Source: Burkholderiales bacterium
Lineage (GTDB): Bacteria; Pseudomonadota; Gammaproteobacteria; Burkholderiales; Burkholderiaceae_C
Direction: 5' to 3'
DNA: 64,000 nucleotides
Assembly (NCBI GenBank): GCA_016223165.1
Contig: JACRPO010000009.1
Location: 62,001 to 126,000, forward strand
The notes beneath the pieces were generated by a model. That model saw only the letters and a list, made by a program, of their open reading frames with translations, was not told where the DNA came from and did no database searches. This document shows positions 56,630-64,000 of this stretch, in pieces. Both the position numbers and the translations under genes were made by a program. How positions within the stretch are numbered: the first letter of the stretch is position 1; each line of letters opens with the position of its first letter.

Positions 56630-57637
56630 GTGGACAAACTCAGGGCCCTTCAATACTTCCTTGCCGCCGCGCAAACCGGCAGTCTGTCGGCTGCGGCGCG
56701 CCAGCAGGGCGTGACGCTGCAGGCCGTGGCCAAGCTGGTGGGTGCCCTCGAAGCGCAGCTCGGTGCCACGTTGTTCCAGCGCGGAAGTCGCGGCCTCAAG
56801 CTCACCGCCGACGGCGTGCAGTACGCTGAAGCCTGCGCGCCGCTGCTGGCGCAGTTGCAGGCGGCCGACGACGGGCTGCGGCAGGCCAAGCAGCGCCCCC
56901 AGGGCACGCTGGTGGTGGGCGGCACGCCCTTCCTGGTGCAGCACTGCATCGTGCCGGCGCTGCCCGCCTTCCATGCCAGCTACCCGGACCTGACGCTCGA
57001 CCTGCGCAGTGTCCTGCATCTCGACGAGCCGGCCGCCAAGGACTGCGAGCTCCTGCTGCTGCATGGCTGGTTCGAAGCCGGCGCCTGGGTACGCCGCGAA
57101 CTGCCGGTGATGCCGCAGGTCACCGCCGCCACGCCCGAATACTGGAAGCGCCATGGCATGCCGTGGCACCCGCGCGAGCTGGCCAACCACAACTGCCTGT
57201 CGTACCGGAATCCCTACGGCAAGTTGCTCGACCTCTGGCGGTATCGCCAGCCCGGGAAGGATGGCGAGGTCGTCGAAGAAGTGGTCGTGCATGGCTGGCT
57301 GAACTCGAACCATCGCGACAACCTGCTTGACCTGGCCTTGGGCGACGGTGGCGTCATGCGCATCGCCTACGCCACCGCGCAGGCCGACCTCGCGAGCGGC
57401 CGTCTCGTGCCGGCGCTGCTGGACTGGGAGCTGATGGACCCTCCGCCCCTGGCGATGTATTTCCGTCCCGAACTGCGTCGGGCCTTGCGCCTGCGCGTCT
57501 TTGCGGAGTTCGCGGCCGCGCATTGCGCCGAGCTGGCGAAACTGACGAGTGCCAAGGGGCAGTCCAGCGTCGATGGGCGGCCGGCATGGCACCACGGCAG
57601 CGGCCGGCGTGCGTCGACCTGGCTGGCCCATCGCTGA
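56630..57637 (+). CDS. LysR-family transcriptional regulator
   Basis: A 335-residue regulator with the LysR helix-turn-helix (LRALQYFLAAAQTGSLSAAARQQGVT) and effector domain. The typical AVAKLVGALEAQLGATLFQR linker helix is clear. The C-terminal 30 or so residues are extra and low complexity. The start is GTG 56630 (VDKLRAL). Target genes are not obvious: the small membrane protein gene lies upstream on the same strand and a TetR gene is convergent. Confidence 0.87.
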   Translation: MDKLRALQYFLAAAQTGSLSAAARQQGVTLQAVAKLVGALEAQLGATLFQRGSRGLKLTADGVQYAEACAPLLAQLQAADDGLRQAKQRPQGTLVVGGTPFLVQHCIVPALPAFHASYPDLTLDLRSVLHLDEPAAKDCELLLLHGWFEAGAWVRRELPVMPQVTAATPEYWKRHGMPWHPRELANHNCLSYRNPYGKLLDLWRYRQPGKDGEVVEEVVVHGWLNSNHRDNLLDLALGDGGVMRIAYATAQADLASGRLVPALLDWELMDPPPLAMYFRPELRRALRLRVFAEFAAAHCAELAKLTSAKGQSSVDGRPAWHHGSGRRASTWLAHR

Positions 57638-57733
57638 GCGAGGTCGGTCGATGCCGGCGCGGGTCTCGCGCACGTGCTGCACGTGCCGGGGCCTCGGCCT
57701 GCCGCATCGGCTCGCGCGTCTCGCCGGGCGCGC

Positions 57734-58504
57734 TCAACGCACAGCGGCGCGCGAACGCGCCGGCCGGGCCTGGCGCCTCGCGCCTTCCAGCGCGCGGGCC
57801 ACGAGAGCCTCGGCCGCCCAGCGCGTCACCTGGCGCACCTCCTGCGGGCTGAGGCCGCAGACGTCGCGGGCGGCGAGGATCGCCTCGGGGCCGATCACGA
57901 GCGCCAGCGCGTGGCGCAGCCGCTCGAGCGCCTCGGGATCGAGCTGGTCCGCGAGCGGCTCCAGCGCCGCGGCGATCAGCTTCTGCCGGCGGCCGACGCG
58001 GTGCACCCGCTCGGCCCCCTCGGCGAGCGAACGCTCGATGGCGTTGCGCAGGATCATGCGCATGGCGCCCTCGTGCGAGAGGAGAGCGTCGTTGACGGCC
58101 TGCTCGACGGCGAGCACGCGCGCCGAGGGTTCGCTGCCCGTCGCGCCCAGCACCTGATCGACGCTCGGGAAGTCCCGGTCCAGCATCACCTCGGCGACGA
58201 GGGCGTCGGCCGAGGCGAAGTACCGGTACGCGGTGGCCGTGGAGACCATGGCGCGCAGCGCGACGTCGGCCAACGTCGGGCTCGTGCCTTCGGCCAGCAA
58301 CTGGTCAGCCGCGTCGACCAGCGCCTGGCGGGTGCGCAGTTTCTGGTTCACGCGTCCGGTCTCGGTGGCCGCGGCACGCGCATCCGTGGGCACGTCCGTG
58401 CGCACGACCGTACGCGCATCCGTACGTGCATCCCCGCGCGCACCCAGCCGCGCATCCACCGGTCGCGCCCTCGCCCCTACCCGCTTTGTGCGCCGATCGG
58501 TCAT
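57734..58504 (-). CDS. TetR-family transcriptional regulator
   Basis: A 256-residue TetR protein. An N-terminal region of about 55 residues is rich in Arg, Asp, Thr and Ala, then the helix-turn-helix (ALVDAADQLLAEGTSPTLADVALRAMVSTATAYRYF) and a helical ligand domain. ATG 58504 has GAGGACG before it; an ATG at 58555 would add 17 residues. It is divergent from the double-SnoaL gene, with palindromes between them, so autoregulation and control of that gene are likely. Confidence 0.85.
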   Translation of the reverse strand: MTDRRTKRVGARARPVDARLGARGDARTDARTVVRTDVPTDARAAATETGRVNQKLRTRQALVDAADQLLAEGTSPTLADVALRAMVSTATAYRYFASADALVAEVMLDRDFPSVDQVLGATGSEPSARVLAVEQAVNDALLSHEGAMRMILRNAIERSLAEGAERVHRVGRRQKLIAAALEPLADQLDPEALERLRHALALVIGPEAILAARDVCGLSPQEVRQVTRWAAEALVARALEGARRQARPARSRAAVR

Positions 58505-58556
58505 CTCGTCCTCGCCTCCATGGCATGCCCCTCTGCGGCCGCTTGACGTGTTCATG

Positions 58557-58594
58557 AGAATATGTTCTTATAACGACACTACATTGTCGTAGTG
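58557..58594. promoter_or_regulatory. Divergent promoter region with nested palindromes
   Basis: Three perfect inverted repeats: AGAA-TATG-TTCT (58557-58568), ACGACA-N6-TGTCGT (58573-58590) and CACTAC-N6-GTAGTG (58577-58594), the last two overlapping. A -35-like TTGACG (58543-58548) with TTATAA (58568-58573) faces the SnoaL gene; on the other strand, TTGCAC with TTATAA (18-nt spacer) faces TetR. TetR binding here is inferred. Confidence 0.5.
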
Positions 58595-58613
58595 CAACCA
58601 TTTCTCGGGAGCA

Positions 58614-59519
58614 ATGATGCAGCAAGGCACCGCCATTCGCGCGCACGCGATCACGCGGTCGGCGATGGACCGGGCGATCGACGAGCACTTCGCCTACGAG
58701 GGCCGCGACGACGTCGCCGGCGTCCTCGCCACGCTCAGCGACGACGTCGACCACGACATCGTCGGCTCGCCGACCGGCCCGCTGCGGGGAAAGGGCGCGG
58801 TCCGCGCCTTCTACGAGCAGCTCTTCGCCGACCTGAGGCAGGAGCGCGTGACCTCGAAGCACCGGTACTACGGAGAGGACTTCGTCGTCGACGAGAGCGT
58901 CTGGCGCGGCACGGCCGTGGGCAACCCGCTCGGGTTCGCCGGCCGGAACCGCCCGCTGCAGTTCCGCATCCTCCACCTCTTCGAGTTCGGCAAGGCCGGC
59001 GCCATCCGCCGCGAGAACGTGTGGATGGACACCGGCGCCATCGCCGCGCAGTTGGACGTCGGCGCGCCCGACTCGGCGGCAGGCCACGGCGCAACGGCTG
59101 CGCAGCTGGGCGCGAAGGAGACGGTGATGGCCTTCTACGCGGCCTTCGACCAGGGATCCCTGCGCAGCTTCCGCGGCATCGGTGCGGCGTTCGAGGCGAA
59201 GGTCTTCGGGGCCACCGTGCTCGACTGGCCGGGCTTTCTAGCCTTCGGCGAGGCCTTCCGCGAGGGCTTCCCGGACGGCCGGCACGTCTTCGACTTCGTC
59301 ATCGCCGAGGGCGACAGCGTGGCCACCATCGGCCACTACCGCGGCCGCCACACGCAGCACTTCATGGGCGTCGCGGCCACCCGCCGGGAGGTCGACTTCA
59401 CCGTCATGCACGTCGACCGCGTGCAGGACGGCCGCATCGTCGAGCACCGAGGCATCGGCGACATCAACACGATGTGGAGCCAGCTCGGCGTCACGCCGCC
59501 GGGCAGCGACCGGCGCTGA
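58614..59519 (+). CDS. Double SnoaL-like (NTF2-fold) protein
   Basis: A 301-residue protein of two tandem NTF2/SnoaL-like domains (about 18-150 and 165-290). Each starts with a helix and ends with similar strands (DHDIVGSPTGPLRG and later RIVEHRGIGDINTMW). The fold binds small molecules in a cone; members include isomerases and cyclases. Function unknown. It is divergent from the TetR gene and overlaps the convergent dehydrogenase gene by 29 bp. Confidence 0.82.
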   Translation: MMQQGTAIRAHAITRSAMDRAIDEHFAYEGRDDVAGVLATLSDDVDHDIVGSPTGPLRGKGAVRAFYEQLFADLRQERVTSKHRYYGEDFVVDESVWRGTAVGNPLGFAGRNRPLQFRILHLFEFGKAGAIRRENVWMDTGAIAAQLDVGAPDSAAGHGATAAQLGAKETVMAFYAAFDQGSLRSFRGIGAAFEAKVFGATVLDWPGFLAFGEAFREGFPDGRHVFDFVIAEGDSVATIGHYRGRHTQHFMGVAATRREVDFTVMHVDRVQDGRIVEHRGIGDINTMWSQLGVTPPGSDRR

Positions 59520-60537
59520 CTGCCCGGTGCGCATCCGCCATGGCCTGTGCACGCAGGGCCAGATCCATGACCCGGAAGCAATGCGCCTGCGCCATGGCGG
59601 TCTCGGTGCGATGCACGACGTCGCCGGCAAGGTGGGCAAAGTACGGCACGCCGGCGCTCGCGGCGTCGATGTGCTCGCAGCGCTGGCCGTTGACGAGGAA
59701 CAGGTGATCGGTGCCGTGGCGCCCCGCCACGTCGACGTACTTGCGCAGCTCGATCGTGCCTTGCGTGCCGAGCACGAACAGGCGGCCGTCGCCCCAGGTG
59801 GGCAGCGCATCGGGGGTATACCAGTCCACGCGCACGTATCCCTGCCCCGCGTCCCCGCTGAGCAGCAGCTGGGCGAAGTCCTCGAACTGAGGATGCTGCG
59901 GATTGGCGAAGTTGCCGCTCGTCGCGGCGACGATCTCGACCTCCGTCGATCCCGTGAAGAGCATGAACTGGTCGATCTGGTGCGATCCGATGTCGCACAG
60001 GATGCCGCCCGTCTTCGCCGGGTCGTAGAACCAGGGAGCGCGCGTCTCGGGATTGTGGCGGTGCGGCCCGAGCCCGACGGTCTGGACCACGCGCCCGACG
60101 GCCCCCTGCTGCACCAGCTCGAGGGCCTTGGTCACGGCCGGCACCTCGAAGCGCTCGGAGTAGTTCACCGACCAGATGCGTCCCGTGCGCGCGACGGTCT
60201 CGCGCAGCTGCGTCAGGTCGGCCAGGGTCGTGCAGCCCGGCTTGTCCACCATGACGTCTTTGCCGGCCTCCATGGCCGCGATGGCCAGACGCGCGCGGTC
60301 GCACGGCACGGCCGCGATGAGCACCAGGTCGACCTGCGGGTCGTCGAGCACGGCGCGGTGGTCCGTCACGCGGATCAAGGAGGGGAAGCGCTTGCGAAAG
60401 CCCTCGAGCGTGGGCGGCGTGCCGGCCGTCCACCACGAACGCGCCACGGCCCCGACGTCGAGCATGCCCTGCAACATGCCGTAGATGTGGCGGTGGTCGC
60501 AGCCGAGCACGCCCACGCCGATGCGCCGCTCAAGCAA
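59491..60537 (-). CDS. Gfo/Idh/MocA-family dehydrogenase, second of a pair
   Basis: NAD(P)-dependent sugar-type oxidoreductase, about 348 residues. The nucleotide loop is GVGVLGCDHRH and the catalytic Lys-Pro motif is MVDKPGCTT; the region WFYDPAKTGGILCDIGSHQIDQ is typical of the family. The start is a TTG at 60537, preceded by AAGGA with an 8-nt gap and overlapping the upstream dehydrogenase stop by 8 nt. No ATG fits the N-terminus, though a nearby GTG is possible. Probable role: oxidising a sugar or inositol-like compound imported by the TRAP system. Confidence 0.85.
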   Translation of the reverse strand: MLERRIGVGVLGCDHRHIYGMLQGMLDVGAVARSWWTAGTPPTLEGFRKRFPSLIRVTDHRAVLDDPQVDLVLIAAVPCDRARLAIAAMEAGKDVMVDKPGCTTLADLTQLRETVARTGRIWSVNYSERFEVPAVTKALELVQQGAVGRVVQTVGLGPHRHNPETRAPWFYDPAKTGGILCDIGSHQIDQFMLFTGSTEVEIVAATSGNFANPQHPQFEDFAQLLLSGDAGQGYVRVDWYTPDALPTWGDGRLFVLGTQGTIELRKYVDVAGRHGTDHLFLVNGQRCEHIDAASAGVPYFAHLAGDVVHRTETAMAQAHCFRVMDLALRAQAMADAHRAVSAGRCPAA

Positions 60538-61591
60538 GGTCTGCGTCCTTCGGCGGGCTGCGTGCCAAGTCGACCCGGCGCCCCTGGCGCGACGACTCGA
60601 GGATGGCGTCGATGAGTCCGTGCACGGCCACCACCGAGCGCGCGGTGACAGGCGCATCGCGGCCCGCCGAGATGGCCTGGACGAACTCGCGGATCACGCC
60701 GCGGTGCAGGCCGTGGTCGAAGGCCATCGGGTCCGCCCCGGTGCCGCTGGCCACGGAGTCTTCCGTCCGCTCGACACGCCCGTCGCGCCAGCGAACCACC
60801 AGTTCGCCGTGGCCCAGCTCGACCGAGCCCCGCTCGGCATCGATCGACAACACCTCCGAGCCCCCGGGAAATGCCGCCGTCGTGGCCACCACGGCACCGA
60901 AGGCGCCGCTGTCGAACTGCAGGCCCGCCACCGCGGCGTCTTCGGTTTCCATCCGGTGCAGCGGCGTCGTGGACGTCATGGCCATCACGCGGGCCACCGG
61001 CCCGACCAGGTGCAGCATCAGGTCCAGCGCGTGGATCGCCTGCGAGATCAGCACGCCGCCGCCGTCGCGCGCGGAGGTGCCGCGCCCCGGCGTGTCGTAG
61101 TACGGCTGGTCGCGCCACCATGGCACGGTCAGGCGCACCAGCCCCACGCGGCCGAGTTCATCGCGTTGCAGCAGGCGGGCCAGGGCGCAGGCCCCACGTC
61201 GCTGGCGATGCTGCAGCACGACACCCAGCGGCACGCCCGCGGCCTCGGCCATGGCCACCATCCGGGCCGCCTCGACCGTCGTCCGGCCGATGGGCTTTTC
61301 CATCAGTACCGGCTTGCGATGGGCCAACGCCATGTCCAGGAGGTCGAACCGCTCGTTGGGCGGCGTCAGGAGCAGGAGCATGTCCGTGCGGGCGTCGGCG
61401 ATCAGCGCCTGCGCGGAGGCCGCAGCCGGAAAGCCGTGCGCCGTGGCGAAGGCGGCGCGCCGCTGCGGGTCGCGCGAGTAGACGCCGGTGACGTGCACGT
61501 GGCTGGCCCGCAGATCCTGCAGCGCGCGCGCGTGCGGCTTGGCAGCGTTGCCCAGGCCGATGACGCCCACGCCGATCTTCCCGGCAGTCAC
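60530..61591 (-). CDS. Gfo/Idh/MocA-family dehydrogenase, first of a pair
   Basis: A 353-residue NAD(P)-dependent oxidoreductase. Loop GVGVIGLGNAAKPHA, catalytic VLMEKPIGR and the following GGGVLISQAIHALDLMLHL block show the family. The start is GTG 61591. Its Shine-Dalgarno-like AGAAGG (61605-61600, 8-nt spacer) lies inside a half copy of the MITE-like element, so the 5' region has been rewritten by that repeat. The gene overlaps the next dehydrogenase by 8 nt. Confidence 0.85.
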   Translation of the reverse strand: MTAGKIGVGVIGLGNAAKPHARALQDLRASHVHVTGVYSRDPQRRAAFATAHGFPAAASAQALIADARTDMLLLLTPPNERFDLLDMALAHRKPVLMEKPIGRTTVEAARMVAMAEAAGVPLGVVLQHRQRRGACALARLLQRDELGRVGLVRLTVPWWRDQPYYDTPGRGTSARDGGGVLISQAIHALDLMLHLVGPVARVMAMTSTTPLHRMETEDAAVAGLQFDSGAFGAVVATTAAFPGGSEVLSIDAERGSVELGHGELVVRWRDGRVERTEDSVASGTGADPMAFDHGLHRGVIREFVQAISAGRDAPVTARSVVAVHGLIDAILESSRQGRRVDLARSPPKDADLA

Positions 61592-61592
61592 G

Positions 61593-61645
61593 GCCGGCGC
61601 CTTCTGGCGTGGCGAACGGCCGGTGATGGTTCGTTCACGGGCGCT
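61593..61645. mobile_element. Half copy of the MITE-like element
   Basis: About 53 bp matching the right arm of copy B (GCCGGCGCCTTCTGGCGTGGCG, then TTCGTTCAC) with several changes, immediately next to copy B and ending one base before it. The left arm is missing. Confidence 0.7.
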
Positions 61646-61646
61646 C

Positions 61647-61806
61647 AGAGCCTGTGAATGACTCAGCCGCGCCCGAGCGACGCGCCAGAAGGTGTCGGAT
61701 CGAGGCGCAAAGCGCAGCCATATCCGGTGATCTGGCGAGCTTTGCAACGAAGAGCCGGCGCCTTCTGGCGTGGCGAGCGGGCGTGGATGATTCGTTCACA
61801 GGCTCT
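61647..61806. mobile_element. MITE-like element, copy B (160 bp, inverted relative to copy A)
   Basis: Terminal inverted repeats of about 20 bp (AGAGCCTGTGAATGACTCAG on the left, AGAGCCTGTGAACGAATCAT on the complementary right end). The internal sequence is largely the reverse complement of copy A. The central stem (GCCATAT / ATCTGGC) is retained with one mismatch. Its right terminal base is the last base of the TGA stop of the TRAP gene. Confidence 0.78.
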
Positions 61807-63671
61807 CAACCGAAGAATCGCACCGGCCACAAGGTCAGCGCCGGCACGAAGGTGACCAGTGCCAGCCACACCAGCAGGGCGGCCATGAAGGGCCGGCAGG
61901 CGCGGTAGGTGTCGGGCACGGGCGTATCGGTGACTCGCGCCGCGGTGAACACCAGCACCGCAAGCGGCGGCGTCAGTGCGCCTATGCACAGGTTGGCGAC
62001 CATGACGATGCCGAAGTGCACGAGGTCGACATTCGCCGCCTTGAGCAGCGGTACCAGCAGCGGCACCAGGATCACCATCGAGGCGATCATCTCCATCGCC
62101 AGGCCGACGACGATCAGGAAGACGTTGATGACCAGCAGCAGCACGAGGGCGCTGCCCGCCAGGGTGCCGAGCTGCAGGGCGATGCGCTGCGGCACCTGCT
62201 CGATGACCAGGGCGTACGCGAACGGCGCCGAAGCGGCGATGACGATCATCACCGTCACCGTCTCCGACAGCGCGGCACGCGTCGCCTGCAGCAACTGGCG
62301 GCCGCCGGCGTTGCGGTAGACGAGCACGCCGCACAGCAGCGAGTACAACGCCGCCACCGCGCCGGCCTCGGTGGCCGAGAAGGCGCCGTAGCGGATGCCG
62401 CCGACGATCAGCAGCGGCAGCGCCAGGGCCGGCAGCGCCAGCTTCGTCGCGATTCCGCGCTCGGCCCAGGTGGCCCTGCGGCCGGCCGGGCCGTAGCCGT
62501 GCCTGCGGCACGACAGCCACACCACGATCGACAGCGCCGCCGCCATCAACAGCCCCGGCACGATGGTGCCGACGAAGAGCGCCCCCACCGACACCGCCGC
62601 CAGCGACGCGTAGACGATGAGGCCGAGGCTGGGAGGGATCAGGTTGGCGAGGATCGACGCCGAGGCCGTCAGCGCCACCGAGAACGGCTTCGGATATCCC
62701 TGCGCCGCCATCGGCAGCACCAGCGTCTTCGCGATCGCCGCGGCGTCGGCCGTCGACGAGCCCGAGACGCCGCCCATCAGCGTGTTGGTGAGCACGTTGA
62801 CATGGCCGAAGCCGCCGCGGAAGTGACCGACCAGCGACACCGCCAGCGCCACCAGACGATCGGTGATGCCGCCTGCATTCATGAACCCGGCGGCGAGAAT
62901 GAAGAACGGGATGGCCACGAGCAGGTAGTCCATGCCGTTGACCATGCCCTGCGGCACCGAGGTCATCAACAGCGGGCCGCGCGGCAGGAAAGCGGCGCAG
63001 GTGCCGAACACCAGCGCGTCGACCAGCGGCACGCCGAGCATCATCAGCCCGATCACCAGCAGCACCAGAGCCGCCGCGATCGACTGCGGGAATCCGAACA
63101 GGCCTTGATCGCCCATCCACGCCAGTGCGCCGGCGATGCCCAGACCGGCCGCGACCGCGAGAGCGGCCGGCACCAGCCCGCGCATCCCGGCGACCGGCGT
63201 CAGCAGCTTGAGCAGCAGCGCCAGCGCAGCGCCCACCGGCACGGCCAGGTACAGGTAGGTGTGCGGCCACTCGAGCGCCGGCGACACGAACGAGGCCGCT
63301 CGCGTGAGCTGCCAGCCGTAGATGAGCAGGAAGCCCGACGCGGCGGCCGATACCGTGCGCGCGAACGCCGCGTGCCAAGGCAGCCAGCGCCCGGGCAGCG
63401 AGCGTTGCAGCATGTCGATGGCGATGTGCTGGCCGCGCCGGGTGACCATCGCCGCACCGACGAAGACGAACCAGACGAACAGGAACTTGATCGCCTCCTC
63501 GGGCCAGGCCAGCGCACCGCCGAGCACGTAGCGGCAGAACACCTGCAGCAGAGCGATCGCGGTGGTGGCCAGCAGCAGTGCGATGGCCGCAGCCTCGGCG
63601 GCGCGTTCGATCGCGTCGCCGAGCCGCACCGCCGGCACGGCCACTGGCGGCGGCGCAAGCGCGACCGTCAC
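61806..63671 (-). CDS. TRAP transporter, fused small and large permease subunits (DctQ-DctM)
   Basis: A 621-residue inner-membrane protein. The first 170 or so residues are a DctQ-type four-helix subunit (ALLQVFCRYVLGG, MVTRRGQHIAIDMLQ); from about 190 on is the DctM ion-coupled subunit with about 12 spans (SGSSTADAAAIAKTLVLPMA, LIPPSLGLIVYASLA, TPPLAVLVFTAARV). Such fusions are known. It imports an organic acid or sugar acid with sodium. The start is GTG 63671, overlapping the binding-protein stop (GTGA). Its TGA stop is completed by the MITE-like element. Confidence 0.92.
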   Translation of the reverse strand: MTVALAPPPVAVPAVRLGDAIERAAEAAAIALLLATTAIALLQVFCRYVLGGALAWPEEAIKFLFVWFVFVGAAMVTRRGQHIAIDMLQRSLPGRWLPWHAAFARTVSAAASGFLLIYGWQLTRAASFVSPALEWPHTYLYLAVPVGAALALLLKLLTPVAGMRGLVPAALAVAAGLGIAGALAWMGDQGLFGFPQSIAAALVLLVIGLMMLGVPLVDALVFGTCAAFLPRGPLLMTSVPQGMVNGMDYLLVAIPFFILAAGFMNAGGITDRLVALAVSLVGHFRGGFGHVNVLTNTLMGGVSGSSTADAAAIAKTLVLPMAAQGYPKPFSVALTASASILANLIPPSLGLIVYASLAAVSVGALFVGTIVPGLLMAAALSIVVWLSCRRHGYGPAGRRATWAERGIATKLALPALALPLLIVGGIRYGAFSATEAGAVAALYSLLCGVLVYRNAGGRQLLQATRAALSETVTVMIVIAASAPFAYALVIEQVPQRIALQLGTLAGSALVLLLVINVFLIVVGLAMEMIASMVILVPLLVPLLKAANVDLVHFGIVMVANLCIGALTPPLAVLVFTAARVTDTPVPDTYRACRPFMAALLVWLALVTFVPALTLWPVRFFG

Positions 63672-64000
63672 GCCGCCAGCGCGCGGATGCGCTCGATCAT
63701 CCCCTTGGTGGCCGGACTCTTGGCACCGAACTCGTCGTACAGCCTGGCCGTGGCCGAGCGCCAGGCGGCGGTGTCCTGCAGCGTGTGCACCGACACCCCA
63801 GCGGTCTTCAGCTGCTCGAGGGCGCGCGCGGCGTTGGCGCGGTTGGTCTTGCGCTGCGCGGCAAAGACCTCGACCGCGCTGGTGCGCACCAGCGCCTGCA
63901 GGTCGGGCGGCAGCGAGTCGAGCCAGCGTGCGTTGACGCGCGTGGCCTTCGGCAGGAACCAGTGCGAGGTCAGCGTCAGGTGCTTGGCCTGCTCGTGCCA
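63668..64000 (-). CDS. TRAP transporter substrate-binding protein DctP, C-terminal part (runs off the window)
   Basis: The last 110 residues are inside the window. They read HLTLTSHWFLPKATRVN, LPPDLQALVRTSAVEV, and end with a helix typical of DctP proteins (SPATKGMIERIRALAA). It is followed by the DctQ-DctM fusion with a 4-nt overlap, the common gene order. The ligand cannot be told from this part. Confidence 0.85.
   Translation of the reverse strand, partial: WHEQAKHLTLTSHWFLPKATRVNARWLDSLPPDLQALVRTSAVEVFAAQRKTNRANAARALEQLKTAGVSVHTLQDTAAWRSATARLYDEFGAKSPATKGMIERIRALAA

Noticed and set aside
61647..61806. The repeat element as an insertion sequence
   Set aside because: At 160 bp it cannot encode a transposase; only a non-autonomous element is supported.

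Overview
The window is about 64 kb of very GC-rich DNA. The gene content and order suggest a betaproteobacterium of the order Burkholderiales, perhaps near Rubrivivax/Leptothrix; this placement is inferred from protein style and not from a database search. Coding is dense, many starts are GTG or TTG, and because of the high GC content long open frames run antisense to most real genes.

Layout. (1) 1-1.2 kb: the start of a solute-binding protein gene, divergent from a LysR regulator. (2) 1.3-19.3 kb, minus strand: a complete division and cell-wall (dcw) cluster, mraZ-rsmH-ftsL-ftsI-murE-murF-mraY-murD-ftsW-murG-murC-ddl-ftsQ-ftsA-ftsZ. Most junctions are 1-4 nt start/stop overlaps. A sigma70-like promoter and a 10-bp-phased series of MraZ-type repeats lie just before mraZ. 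(3) 19.4-25.3 kb: a small proline-tailed membrane protein, an alpha-carbonic anhydrase, a Bcr/CflA-type exporter, a Tat-exported intradiol-dioxygenase-like protein, the RNase P RNA gene (rnpB), an outer-membrane-like protein and a Doc/AbrB toxin-antitoxin pair. (4) 25.4-32.5 kb: the urea ABC transporter urtABCDE (minus strand) behind a near-perfect sigma54 promoter, divergent from a lone ureE with a His-rich tail; no other urease gene is visible. (5) 32.6-39.1 kb: a BON-LysM protein, a small membrane protein, an alpha/beta hydrolase, a GNAT protein, a large CadC/NB-ARC-type regulator and a histidine phosphatase.

(6) 39.3-56 kb: a TetR gene divergent from a long one-direction gene run: FAH-family enzyme, alpha/beta hydrolase, two tandem amidohydrolases, a complete branched-chain-type ABC transporter, a phosphoenolpyruvate-hydrolase-like TIM barrel, a flotillin, an SRPBCC protein and an SRPBCC-quinone reductase fusion. 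Its LivF ATPase is fused to a Tm-1-like (UPF0261) domain. The run reads as an uptake-plus-catabolism system for an unknown compound, and it is the best candidate here for an undescribed system. (7) 56-64 kb: a paralogue of the small membrane protein, a LysR, a TetR divergent from a double SnoaL-like protein with nested palindromes between them, two Gfo/Idh/MocA dehydrogenases and a fused TRAP transporter with its binding protein running off the window.

A 160-162 bp element with terminal inverted repeats occurs twice in opposite orientation (35.5 and 61.7 kb), with a half copy beside the second. It appears to supply the C-terminus of one gene, the last base of another gene's stop codon, and possibly the ribosome binding site of a third. 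No tRNA, 16S/23S rRNA, CRISPR array, transposase or phage gene was seen.
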